Shown here: positions 21,236-28,809 of the stretch, one piece after another | Numbering within the stretch: the first letter of the stretch is position 1 | Layout: each line of letters opens with the position of its first letter | Assembly (NCBI RefSeq): GCF_016495725.1 | Contig: NZ_CP054705.1 | Span: forward strand, 1,178,001 to 1,242,000 | Direction: 5' to 3' | Source of the DNA: Salicibibacter cibarius | GTDB taxonomy: Bacteria; Bacillota; Bacilli; Bacillales; Marinococcaceae | DNA length: 64,000 nucleotides | The notes under the pieces: generated by a model | Database searches by the model: none | What the model was told of the DNA's origin: nothing | What the model saw: the letters and a program-made list of their open reading frames with translations, nothing else | Position numbers and translations under genes: made by a program

Positions 21236-22201
21236 ATCATTTGTAGTAATAGTCTCATCTTCTATGTCAATTATAAACCCTTGGTTTTCATCGTATTCGC
21301 TGCGAGGGATGAACGAGATTTCTACTACATCTTCGACATTTTTTAGCTCGTAAGTTGAATCAACGGTGGCTCTTGCTCCTCCAGAAGGTACTTCTCTGTA
21401 TACATTGGAGTTAGTATCGGAGTATCCTCCCGCCACTTCATCTAAAAGTTCACCACTCTGGTGTACATCTATACCGCTTGCCATCAAAAATGTGGCTTCG
21501 TCATTTTCGTCGGAAAGTAGGTTGTTCGTCCAGTAAAAACGAAAATCCATTAACAATTGATCGTCTTCTTCGTATACGTGAACCTCATCAGCTTCTACTG
21601 AAAAACTCATGAAAAAAATAGATTCATCTGATTCGATGGTGAGGTCAATTGGTTCTTCCACAGAATCTTCGTCGTCCTCGCCTTCTTCCTCACGCTCATA
21701 ATAAGTAGCGGCGAATGACTGAATATCATCTATTCCTTCGTCTTCATCCATTTCCTCAACATCTTCTGCTGCAAACTCATAACTGAAAACTATGTCTTCG
21801 TTATCATCTAACAAGTAAAATGCAGAATCAGGAGTTTCATCTAAATGATGATATTGTTCTAAGATATTTTCAATATCTCGCTCAAACCCTCGTTGTCCAC
21901 TGAAGAAAGGGTCACCGTAATCAATTTTAACCGATGTTCCCCCGTCATCCGAAGAACCATCTTTATAATCGTCGCCAAGGATTTCTTCTGCTATGTCTAG
22001 CGGATCATTGGATATCAAGTCGTATTCTTCGCTTTCATCTTCATCTTCTAATGCTTCGGCGTTCACTTCTTCTTCGTTTTCTTCCTCTTGGGAAGCTGAT
22101 TCTTCATCTTCGTTACCAATAGCACCAATTATCAGAATACCGATGATGACGAAAAACCACCATCGTTTATAGAACGGTTTCTTTACTATTTCTTCACTCA
22201 T
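21233..22201 (-). CDS. acidic membrane-anchored protein with DUF5067-like domain
   Basis: The 322-residue product begins with a short cytoplasmic stretch and one membrane helix (KRWWFFVIIGILIIGAIGN, residues 12-30), followed by a strongly acidic linker. Its C-terminal ~120 residues (LLMDFRFYWTNNLL, then ATFLMASGIDVHQSG and VEISF) resemble DUF5067, an immunoglobulin-like surface domain. It is therefore probably a type II anchored extracellular protein. It pairs with the lipoprotein at 20572 through a shared leader. Both lie between the broken integrase and the ImmA relic, so they may be cargo of a former integrative element. Function unknown. Confidence 0.78.
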   Translation of the reverse strand: MSEEIVKKPFYKRWWFFVIIGILIIGAIGNEDEESASQEEENEEEVNAEALEDEDESEEYDLISNDPLDIAEEILGDDYKDGSSDDGGTSVKIDYGDPFFSGQRGFERDIENILEQYHHLDETPDSAFYLLDDNEDIVFSYEFAAEDVEEMDEDEGIDDIQSFAATYYEREEEGEDDEDSVEEPIDLTIESDESIFFMSFSVEADEVHVYEEDDQLLMDFRFYWTNNLLSDENDEATFLMASGIDVHQSGELLDEVAGGYSDTNSNVYREVPSGGARATVDSTYELKNVEDVVEISFIPRSEYDENQGFIIDIEDETITTND

Positions 22202-22302
22202 AATATTAACCCCCTATAATTAATTACAAGTGAAATAATACTATACAAACTAAAGCTTTTGCAGTAATACACAGAAACTATTTCCATTAAAAGATAAAAA
22301 AA

Positions 22303-22653
22303 TTAATCACTAATCCTTTTCAGATGCGTCACTTCTTCAGGAACACCATAAATGCTGCCTAATTCTTGGATTGTCATATTTGTATCTTGATAATTATAGA
22401 TTATATCGTCCTGTAATAGTAGTTTAGCAGCGAAAGCGTTGGCCTCCGTTTCAATCTTATCCATTGAGAAAAAAGTATTTTTCTTTAAAAAAGGAGTGTT
22501 CACGTCCGGATGTAACACGGAATGCCCAAGTTCGTGAGCACAAACAAACCTTTGCATGCTCTCGTTCAATTTATTATTTATGTGAATAAAACGAATCCGC
22601 CTGGAAGTGTGAAAATAACCAAGAGTGGATCCCAACTCCTCGTACAGGATCAC
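22303..22653 (-). pseudogene. ImmA/IrrE-type metallopeptidase, 5'-truncated
   Basis: The 116-residue frame has the zinc-binding HELGH at residues 40-44 and ETEANAFAAKLLL, the ImmA/IrrE signature; such proteases cleave the repressors of ICEs and prophages. The frame stays open upstream to about 22737 and gives family-like sequence (YEQRCAHSLIKKHRTDNPFK), but there is no usable start codon before a stop, so the start has been lost. A GTG at 22653 is the only possible start in the listed span and would omit the N-terminal lobe. It is best read as a relic of an ICE or prophage control region. Confidence 0.7.
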
Positions 22654-22706
22654 AATATGTTTTTGTTCTGCAATCTTAAAAGGGTTATCGGTTCGGTGTT
22701 TCTTAA

Positions 22707-22898
22707 TTAGACTGTGTGCACATCGCTGTTCATATAATATTTAACTTCGAGAATATTTGGCATTTTTGTTGCCATGGAAACGGTGTTTGCAATCAATCTC
22801 CACTCTGATTCTGTATGCTTCGGATTTGCGATAAACGTTTGCTTACTCCTTGTATAACCCCCAAGAATGTGTGTTCTTGTTATATTATATAGGAACAC
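22707..22898 (-). pseudogene. decayed reading frame upstream of the ImmA relic, with promoter-like sequence
   Basis: A 63-codon frame with no recognisable domain covers this stretch. Its 5' part (22866-22895) contains a TATAAT box and the inverted repeat gtgttc...gaacac around it, the layout expected of a repressor-controlled promoter. I cannot assign the peptide and consider the gene broken. The rest of the gap to 23291 holds only the terminator at 23193. Confidence 0.3.
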
Positions 22899-23192
22899 CT
22901 GTTTTTAATCAAGGGACGGAAACAAGATAATTTTAATGGCATACAAAAAAGCAAATGACATACCTTTTTTTATTATTTGAGTAAGTGTTGATTATTTAAA
23001 GTGACTAATAATAAAATGGAATTGCTTAAGCGAGGATAATTTTATGTAGCATTTATTCGATGAAAAATGCGTGGAGTTAAGGGCGGCATGTTGTAATGCC
23101 CGCCTGAATCCCTTCATACGAGGGTTTTAAGCTATTCTCCTTAGCCTTTAAGAGCGAAAAACTAACATTTTGTGTTGAAAATTGGTTTTCCG

Positions 23193-23231
23193 AGCTAGCC
23201 GCATTCTTTTAAAGAGTGCGGCTAGCTTTTT
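23193..23231 (+). terminator. strong hairpin, probable terminator
   Basis: The arms agctagccgca and tgcggctagct are complementary over 11 bases, with further pairing inside, and are followed by TTTTTG. Confidence 0.7.
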
Positions 23232-23291
23232 GTGTTAAAATAAAGTTTGATGGTTCGATCACTATTATTTGTTTCGTTAAAGGACCATTAA

Positions 23292-23888
23292 ATGAATAAG
23301 GTAACAGGAGATGTATTGACGATAAAACAAAACAAATATGATAATCCAAAATTTTTTTCTGCGTACGAACAAATGCCTCGATCAGTTAAAGGACTTGAAG
23401 GAGCTGGAGAATGGCATATATTAAAAGAACTTATACCAGACCTGAAAGATAAAAACGTACTCGATTTGGGTTGCGGTTTCGGTTGGCATTGCTTATATGA
23501 CCGTGAGCAGCAAGCGTGCTCTGTAATAGGTGTAGATATATCTGAAAAGATGATACAAAGCGCTCGTGAAATGACAAAGGATCCCTTCATTTCGTATATT
23601 AAAGCGCCAATTGAGGATATCGATTATTCAAACTCTCCATTTGACGTGGTATTCAGTTCTCTTGCTTTTCACTATATTAAGTCGTTTAAGTCAATCTGTG
23701 AAAAAGTTTATGATTCCCTAAAGCCTGGAGGAAGCCTTGTTTTTTCTGTGGAACACCCAATTTTTACTTCTCGAAGAGAACAAGAATGGTGTTATGATGA
23801 CCAAAGGAATCGCCTGCATTGGCCAGTTGATAACTATCAAAAAGAAGGCGTACGTGAAACATCATTCTATCCTGAAAATAAATCATGA
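23292..23888 (+). pseudogene. class I SAM-dependent methyltransferase, N-terminal part (cut by IS110)
   Basis: The frame encodes a Rossmann-fold methyltransferase: motif I VLDLGCGFGWHCLY near residue 56, the acidic end of strand 2 VIGVDIS near 78, motif IV FDVVFSSLAFHYIKSF, and SLKPGGSLVFSVEHPIF. It runs in frame to FYPEN at 23879 and then enters the IS110 element, stopping at 23888. The missing ~60 residues are found in frame on the other side at 25465-25647. The intact protein would have been about 250 residues. The substrate is unknown. Confidence 0.9.
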
Positions 23889-24001
23889 CACTGGCATAAA
23901 AAAGGCAATAGGAAACTAAGACCTATTTACAGTCCAATATTTACCAATTTTTTATTATGGTGGTCGTCCCCTAATGACAAACCTCCTTGAGATGAGAGCA
24001 A

Positions 24002-25219
24002 TTAAGCCGTTGGTTCGATAGTCACGTCATAGCCTAGATCTTCTAAACGTTTGATTGCTTGTCGAGTGACCACTTCTTTCTTTCGCTCGTCAAAATAGGT
24101 GGGGCCCAATTCCCGATAAGGTTCCCTCCGTTGCAGCATATGGTAAGCGCTCGTCAAAATCGAATGGGCAACGGCGACGGCGCCTCGATTCTTCCCTCGG
24201 CGTGCAGCAATTCGATGGTATTGGGAAGACAAATAGGTGTCTTTGGTTCTTGCTACGGCGCGGGCGGCTTCTGTAAGGGCGGATTTTAACTTTTTGTTGC
24301 CCTTCCTGGTTTTACCTGACTTTCGTTTTCCCGCACTTTCATGGTTCCCTGGAGCGATCCCGGCCCATGAGCATAAATGAGCGGCCGATGGAAATCGACT
24401 CATGTCGTTGCCGATTTCAGCGATGATCGCCTCTGCGGTTCGCAGGCCGACGCCGGGAATGGTATCGAGAAGGGCCAGGTCTTCCTCAAAAGGGCGCATC
24501 CGCTCCTGAACTTCATTGTCCATCTCGGCGATTCGTTCACTTAAATCGTCAATATGCCCCAGTTGCATGCGGAGCATCATCCGTTGATGCGAGCCCATCA
24601 AGCCTTTTAACGCGCGTTCCAGTTCGGCCTTTTTGTTTTTGAGTCGGCGTTGGGCGAATTGCGCCAAAACTTTGGGGTCTTCCTGGCCGTTGGCCAGGGC
24701 TTCCAACATCATGCGTCCGGATTTGCCAAGGACATCGGACGCGACCGAAGACAGCTTGATGTTCGCTCCTTCCAACACTTTTTGAAGACGATTCACCTCC
24801 CGGGTGCGTTCTTCTACCAGACTTCGACGGTACCGTACCAACTCTCGAAGCTCTCGTTGCTCGCGAGTGGGAATATAACTTCCTTGCAACAGCCCATGCT
24901 TGAGAAGGTCGGCCAACCACTCGGCATCTTTGACATCGGTTTTGCGTCCGGGAACCGCTTTGATGTGCTGGGCATTCACCACAATTGCTTCAATGTCTTC
25001 GAGCTCTAACAGATTATAAATCGGTTTCCAGTAGACCCCAGTGCTCTCCATCGCAACATGGGTGCATTGCTCTTCTTTGATCCAGTCGACAAGAGCCATC
25101 ACCCCGTCCGTCATGGTATTGAACGTTTGTATATCCTTGCCTTCCGGGGTCATCCGACAAGCGGTCACTGACTTCTTGTGAACATCAAGCCCACAACATC
25201 GCTCATACATCACCTTCAT
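24002..25219 (-). CDS. IS110-family DEDD transposase
   Basis: The 405-residue product has the N-terminal RuvC-like DEDD domain (CCGLDVHKKSVTACRM with the first Asp at residue 12, then HVAMESTGVYWKP and KTDVKDAEWLADLL), a coiled-coil middle part, and the C-terminal Transposase_20 domain (LLDTIPGVGLRTAEAIIAEI, then LCSWAGIAPGNHESAGKRK) carrying the catalytic serine region. It looks intact and full length. It is the only gene of the element and should act with a bridge RNA from the upstream non-coding end. Confidence 0.95.
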   Translation of the reverse strand: MKVMYERCCGLDVHKKSVTACRMTPEGKDIQTFNTMTDGVMALVDWIKEEQCTHVAMESTGVYWKPIYNLLELEDIEAIVVNAQHIKAVPGRKTDVKDAEWLADLLKHGLLQGSYIPTREQRELRELVRYRRSLVEERTREVNRLQKVLEGANIKLSSVASDVLGKSGRMMLEALANGQEDPKVLAQFAQRRLKNKKAELERALKGLMGSHQRMMLRMQLGHIDDLSERIAEMDNEVQERMRPFEEDLALLDTIPGVGLRTAEAIIAEIGNDMSRFPSAAHLCSWAGIAPGNHESAGKRKSGKTRKGNKKLKSALTEAARAVARTKDTYLSSQYHRIAARRGKNRGAVAVAHSILTSAYHMLQRREPYRELGPTYFDERKKEVVTRQAIKRLEDLGYDVTIEPTA

Positions 25220-25463
25220 GATTCCAGTCTCCCTTACGGCTGAGGTAATTGAAAGGCTGGTGCAACAACCAAAATGGGTTAATCTACCCTCCGTGCTCTA
25301 TGGCAACAATCTACGGTGCACCGGGTCGTTGTGATCAGTCTTAAAGACGGGTTCGAAACACCAAAGAATGACGACCTACCTTCGCCAGCCGTATAGACTA
25401 CATTCGACAGAAACCATTTTCATTCCTCTATTGGTGCAGCGTCAGCTGCATGGGGGTCTTAAA
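25220..25463 (-). ncRNA. candidate IS110 bridge RNA region
   Basis: The ~240-base non-coding end upstream of the transposase start is where IS110-group elements encode the bridge RNA that pairs with donor and target DNA. The strand read in the transposase direction contains GGAATGAAAATGG (25414-25426). Its TGAAAATG equals eight bases of the reconstructed insertion site (CCTGAAAATGTTAC), as expected of a target-guide loop. I have not folded the RNA; exact ends and loops are unknown. Confidence 0.45.
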
Positions 25464-25464
25464 T

Positions 25465-25647
25465 GAAAATGTTACAAAATACCATCGTACAATTTCAACT
25501 TATATAAATAATCTTATTGACACCCATTTTATTATAAAAGCAGTGAAAGAATCGTTTCCTTCAGATGAAATGTCAAAAAATAATCCCCAAATGGAAGATG
25601 AAAATCGGAGGCCCATGTTCTTAATGATTTCAGCAAATAGGAAATGA
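25465..25647 (+). pseudogene. SAM-dependent methyltransferase, C-terminal part
   Basis: This frame reads ENVTKYHRTISTYINNLI and ends RRPMFLMISANRK, the C-terminal segment expected of the methyltransferase at 23292. It is in phase with that fragment if one TGAAAAT copy and the IS110 element are removed. It has no start site of its own beyond an IS-derived ATG at 25450. Confidence 0.88.
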
Positions 25648-25716
25648 AGATCAAGCTAATAGGATCTCCTACAAATAAAATTTGAGTCAAGTGAAAAATT
25701 TGTTGTGCACATTGAG

Positions 25717-26005
25717 TAATTAGGGACTGCTGAATAACGGAAAAAGATTCGCACATAAGCATTTTCCGTTGATGTTGTCAAAACTAGGTGCAAGGAAATC
25801 TATCCTAAAAGCAGAAAACCCTTGCACCATACGGAGGAATGACGCTGCAATGGCGAGATTGCTACGGAAAAACGGATGCGTCAAGACCCCGCAGCGCCGG
25901 TTTTGTGCGAGGAGGCTTGATCGTTCGTCCGCGGAAAGTGAAGCCATGGAAGCGGCCTCCCGGCTTCAGTTTATATTTGCAAGTTGTTCAGCAATCCCTA
26001 ATTAT
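25717..26005. mobile_element. MITE with IS1182-like terminal inverted repeats
   Basis: Inverted repeats of 22 bases with two mismatches (taattagggactgctgaata.. at 25717 and gttgttcagcaatccctaat.. ending 26005) bound a 289-base segment without a gene. The AGGGA(C/T)TGCTGAA ends and an apparent AATT duplication at the outer edge fit the IS1182 family, which duplicates short palindromic targets. It sits 20 bases upstream of the ribosome binding site of the nucleotidyltransferase gene and may have displaced its promoter. The interval 25648-25716 holds nothing else. Confidence 0.75.
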
Positions 26006-26037
26006 ATATAGCTGTAGCTCTTTCGGAGGGAAAAGCT

Positions 26038-26741
26038 TTGAATAATAATTTATCCTTCATTAAATATGCAACGATTTAGACTTAGTAAAAACAGTTTTAA
26101 ATGCCTCTTTCCCGGATGATAAATTAATTGGGTTAATGGTTACTGGTTCTGTTGCACGAGGAGACGCATATCCAGATTCTGATTTAGATTTATATATTCT
26201 TTTAGAAAATGGACATATTAAAAGATTTCATTCAGAAGTAAAAGAAAATATCCTAATCGAATATAAATATGCGAATTTTAAACAAGCGCAATTGAATTTA
26301 GAGAAAAATTCTATGGAAATATACTTATTTCTAGATGGAAAAATATTGTTTGATAAAAAAGGGGTGTTGGTGCGATTAAAAACAATCGCCCAACAAAAAT
26401 TTAAAGGTTATTGCGTATCCGAAAAAGAGGTTAAAAGCATTTCCCATTGGTTATGCAGTTCACTTTACAAGATTAAAGCAGCGGAAAAGATGCAGGGTGA
26501 ATTTAAAGCATCCTATGTAGTGAGTACATCTATTTGGGCGATGCTAGAAGGGATTTGGGCTATAAACAACAAGCCAATGCCACCTTCTGGCGCGGTTTGG
26601 GCACACATACAAGCGTTAACCATTCGTATGAATGATATGGATGAATTGCTTAATAATGTGTTCTTGGGAAACACACCTGTACGTATTGCTTCATTTAAAA
26701 AAATTAGCGAGTGGATTATAGCAAAATTAGAACATAAATGA
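26038..26741 (+). pseudogene. nucleotidyltransferase, frameshifted near the N-terminus
   Basis: The main frame from ATG 26136 (201 residues) has the nucleotidyltransferase motif GSVARGDAYPDSDLDLYI (GS..RGD, DxD) right at its beginning, then an all-helical C-terminal part, as in aminoglycoside adenylyltransferase-like proteins. Typical members have about 25-30 residues before this motif. That sequence is present: TTG 26038 with GGAGGG upstream starts MNNNLSFIKYATI in another frame, and the main frame is open upstream from about 26068 (CNDLDLVKTVLNASF). A one-base frameshift around 26070-26078 thus separates start and body. Function and substrate are uncertain. Confidence 0.72.
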
Positions 26742-26865
26742 AATATTGATCGTTCATTTCTCTTTTAATGGGGATGCTTTTTACTAAAAATATCCTGATA
26801 ACCCTTCCAATGCTTTCGAAGAAAAAACAAGGCTTATCCAAATCAAATCATACCGAAGAATAATC

Positions 26866-26891
26866 GCACCCCCACTCGGGTGCTTTTTTTA
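26866..26891 (+). terminator. intrinsic terminator
   Basis: The arms gcaccc and gggtgc enclose a six-base loop and are followed by TTTTTTTATT, about 125 bases after the nucleotidyltransferase stop. Confidence 0.75.
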
Positions 26892-27030
26892 TTTCCTGAT
26901 TAACACGAGCCGGTGCTCGTTTGAACCAGGAGAGTCGTTTGTTTTTTGTACAAGTAGGTATATGCATTACAAGCAATGTACGATCTTACATAAAGTATTG
27001 TATGCCTCATTGAGAAAGGGGGTATGGAAA

Positions 27031-27228
27031 ATGTATAATAAGTGGGATGAACTCGTCTTTGGCGTTAACTTCGATGGTGATCGATACAAGTGTAAATGCG
27101 AAAAAGAAAGAAGCAAACACGATCATTGCGGATGTAATAAGCGCCACGATCACTGTGGATGCAAGAAAAAAGACGACCACAAGCGCGAGCAAGAGTGCAC
27201 AGTCAAGTTCTATTTTGATTGTGACTAA
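27031..27228 (+). CDS. small Cys/His-rich protein
   Basis: The 65-residue product starts at ATG 27031 with GAAAGGGGG about 9 bases upstream. Its middle is dense in Cys and His with a repeated DHCGC core (CKCEKERSKHDHCGC, then KRHDHCGCKKKDDHK), flanked by an N-terminal MYNKWDELVFGVNFDGD and a C-terminal TVKFYFDCD. Such composition suggests metal binding, and small His/Cys-rich proteins are common in spore coats, but I cannot assign it to a family. It has its own terminator 25 bases downstream. Confidence 0.65.
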   Translation: MYNKWDELVFGVNFDGDRYKCKCEKERSKHDHCGCNKRHDHCGCKKKDDHKREQECTVKFYFDCD

Positions 27229-27251
27229 TTGTAATCCTCCGTTGTCCCCCT

Positions 27252-27290
27252 TCAATGATCCCTTGGCAGATGCCAGGGGATTGTTTTTGT
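27252..27290 (+). terminator. intrinsic terminator after the Cys/His-rich gene
   Basis: The arms atcccttggca and tgccaggggat pair with one mismatch and are followed by TGTTTTTG. Confidence 0.75.
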
Positions 27291-27329
27291 GGGAAAAAAG
27301 CACGAGTCAGTGCCCGTGCTAATATCCAA

Positions 27330-27688
27330 TTGCACCTCTATAAACTACATTACCAGATGTCTCTTGAGAGCTTCGTGACTCATTGTCACCGTAGTATGTT
27401 TCAGATGCCATACCGAGAATTTCAGTTCCGCTTGCGGACTAAACTCCTTAAATGGAGTACAATTTCTTGTATCAGCGTTACACAAACGAACCTAAAGAAG
27501 CCTGAGATGCATTGTTGTATTAAACTTCAATATTTACATCAAATGAACGGTTAGGATTTGATATTTGCTCATCCAACACTATCGTCTGTTGTGAAATAAA
27601 ACCGTTCTTCATTTTGAATAGAGGAGTCATTTGCAAATGCCGTTGATGATAGCCCGGTAAATGCAAAAACAATGGCAAAGGACATCAT
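27330..27688 (-). pseudogene. decayed small secreted protein gene
   Basis: On the minus strand a signal-peptide-like sequence (MMSFAIVFAFTGLSSTAFA, from 27688) is followed by NDSSIQNEERFYFTTDDSV and then a stop. Protein-like sequence continues in the same and neighbouring frames with several stops (VNIEV, YNNASQASLGSFV, GMASETYYGDNESRSSQETS) down to a final stop near 27330. The basic N-region (KSKRSNRVLFS) is in another frame just upstream. This pattern is a gene lost through multiple mutations. I cannot name the family. Confidence 0.5.
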
Positions 27689-27862
27689 GAAAACAGCACT
27701 CGGTTACTTCGTTTACTTTTGCGGGAGCATTCTTGCATGACGTCTTGTTGTGCAACACCTGAACTTAGTATACTAAACAAAGGTATATCTAATTTTTGAA
27801 ATGGGCTCTGCATTTTTTTGATTTCCGGAAAAGGGTCAGATCGAATAAGGAGGTAAATTATA

Positions 27863-28609
27863 ATGACACAACAAATAATGCGTTTTGAAAACAAAGTGGC
27901 GCTGGTGACAGGCGGACGTTCGGGGATTGGCAGGGCTATCGCTCGTCGGCTGAGCGACGAAGGAGCGACCGTGATTACCGCACAGCGTGGCGAGGATGAG
28001 GAATTTGACTGGATCGCGGCAGATTTCTCCGATCCGCATACACCGGAGCGGATCGTTGCAGAGGTCATCGCTCGCACAGGTAGGCTCGATGTGCTGATCA
28101 ACAACGCGGGCATGATGATGGAAGCCGGGATTGAAGAACTGAGCCTTGAGGATTGGCAACGTAATCTCAACTTGAATCTGACGGCTCCCTTCCTGCTGAT
28201 CCGCGCGGCGCTGCCTTACCTGCGTAAGACGCGAGGCAACATCGTCAATACTGGTTCGGTTGAGGGATTGGCCGCCAACCCAGGGCATGCGGCCTACTGC
28301 GCCTCCAAGGCCGGACTTCACGGACTGACCCGTTCGGTAGCGGTGGACCATGGCTATGAAGGCATCCGTTGCAACGCGGTGGCGCCCGGCTGGATCGACA
28401 CCGATCTCAACCTTGATTTCATCGAAAACGCACCTGATTCAGAAGCATTCCGACGCGACATCGGGCGCATTCACCCTGTGGCCCGTACAGGCTCCCCTGA
28501 AGAGGTGGCAGCGCTCGTGGCCTTTCTCGCCGCCGATGAGGCTGGGTTTGTCACAGGAAAGATCTATACAGTAGACGGCGGCCGGATGGACAAGTTGAGC
28601 CTCCCCTGA
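27863..28609 (+). CDS. short-chain dehydrogenase/reductase (SDR)
   Basis: The 248-residue product is a classical SDR using NAD(P)(H): cofactor motif TGGRSGIG at about residue 17, NNAG near 81, catalytic Ser in NTGSVEG and the YCASK catalytic pair near 149. It ends with the usual VTGKIYTVDGG. GGAGG lies 10 bases before ATG 27863. Base composition is visibly richer in G+C than the neighbouring genes, and it sits between a decayed gene and an IS21 element, so recent horizontal transfer is likely. The substrate cannot be told. Confidence 0.9.
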   Translation: MTQQIMRFENKVALVTGGRSGIGRAIARRLSDEGATVITAQRGEDEEFDWIAADFSDPHTPERIVAEVIARTGRLDVLINNAGMMMEAGIEELSLEDWQRNLNLNLTAPFLLIRAALPYLRKTRGNIVNTGSVEGLAANPGHAAYCASKAGLHGLTRSVAVDHGYEGIRCNAVAPGWIDTDLNLDFIENAPDSEAFRRDIGRIHPVARTGSPEEVAALVAFLAADEAGFVTGKIYTVDGGRMDKLSLP

Positions 28610-28809
28610 ATCATAACTTCATATCGCTTTAATGCTATATTCTAAGGAGGTGAGTATTGCATTCGGTTTGTACCACCCTTGCAATCTTTTTTACCACCAA
28701 GTGCGGAGATATTTACCACTTATTGCGGAAGCCTTTACCAATACACCACCTCCTGTATACTTAATGGGCATGCCAAACGGCATGACATTAGGAATACAGG
28801 AGGTTTTTT

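Larger units (their letters stand above)
23880..25463 (-). mobile_element. IS110-family insertion sequence
   Basis: A ~1.58-kb element with one DEDD transposase gene interrupts the methyltransferase gene. Both sides carry TGAAAAT (23873-23879 and 25464-25470); keeping one copy restores the reading frame exactly (PEN then VTKYHRT). Non-coding ends are about 120 bases after and 240 bases before the transposase gene, the longer one being upstream as in the IS110 group that encodes its bridge RNA there. There are no long terminal inverted repeats, as expected for the family. Confidence 0.9.

Noticed and set aside
27255-27554. 99-codon plus-strand frame
   Set aside because: It starts within a terminator and is antisense to the decayed secreted-protein gene; no ribosome binding site or domain.
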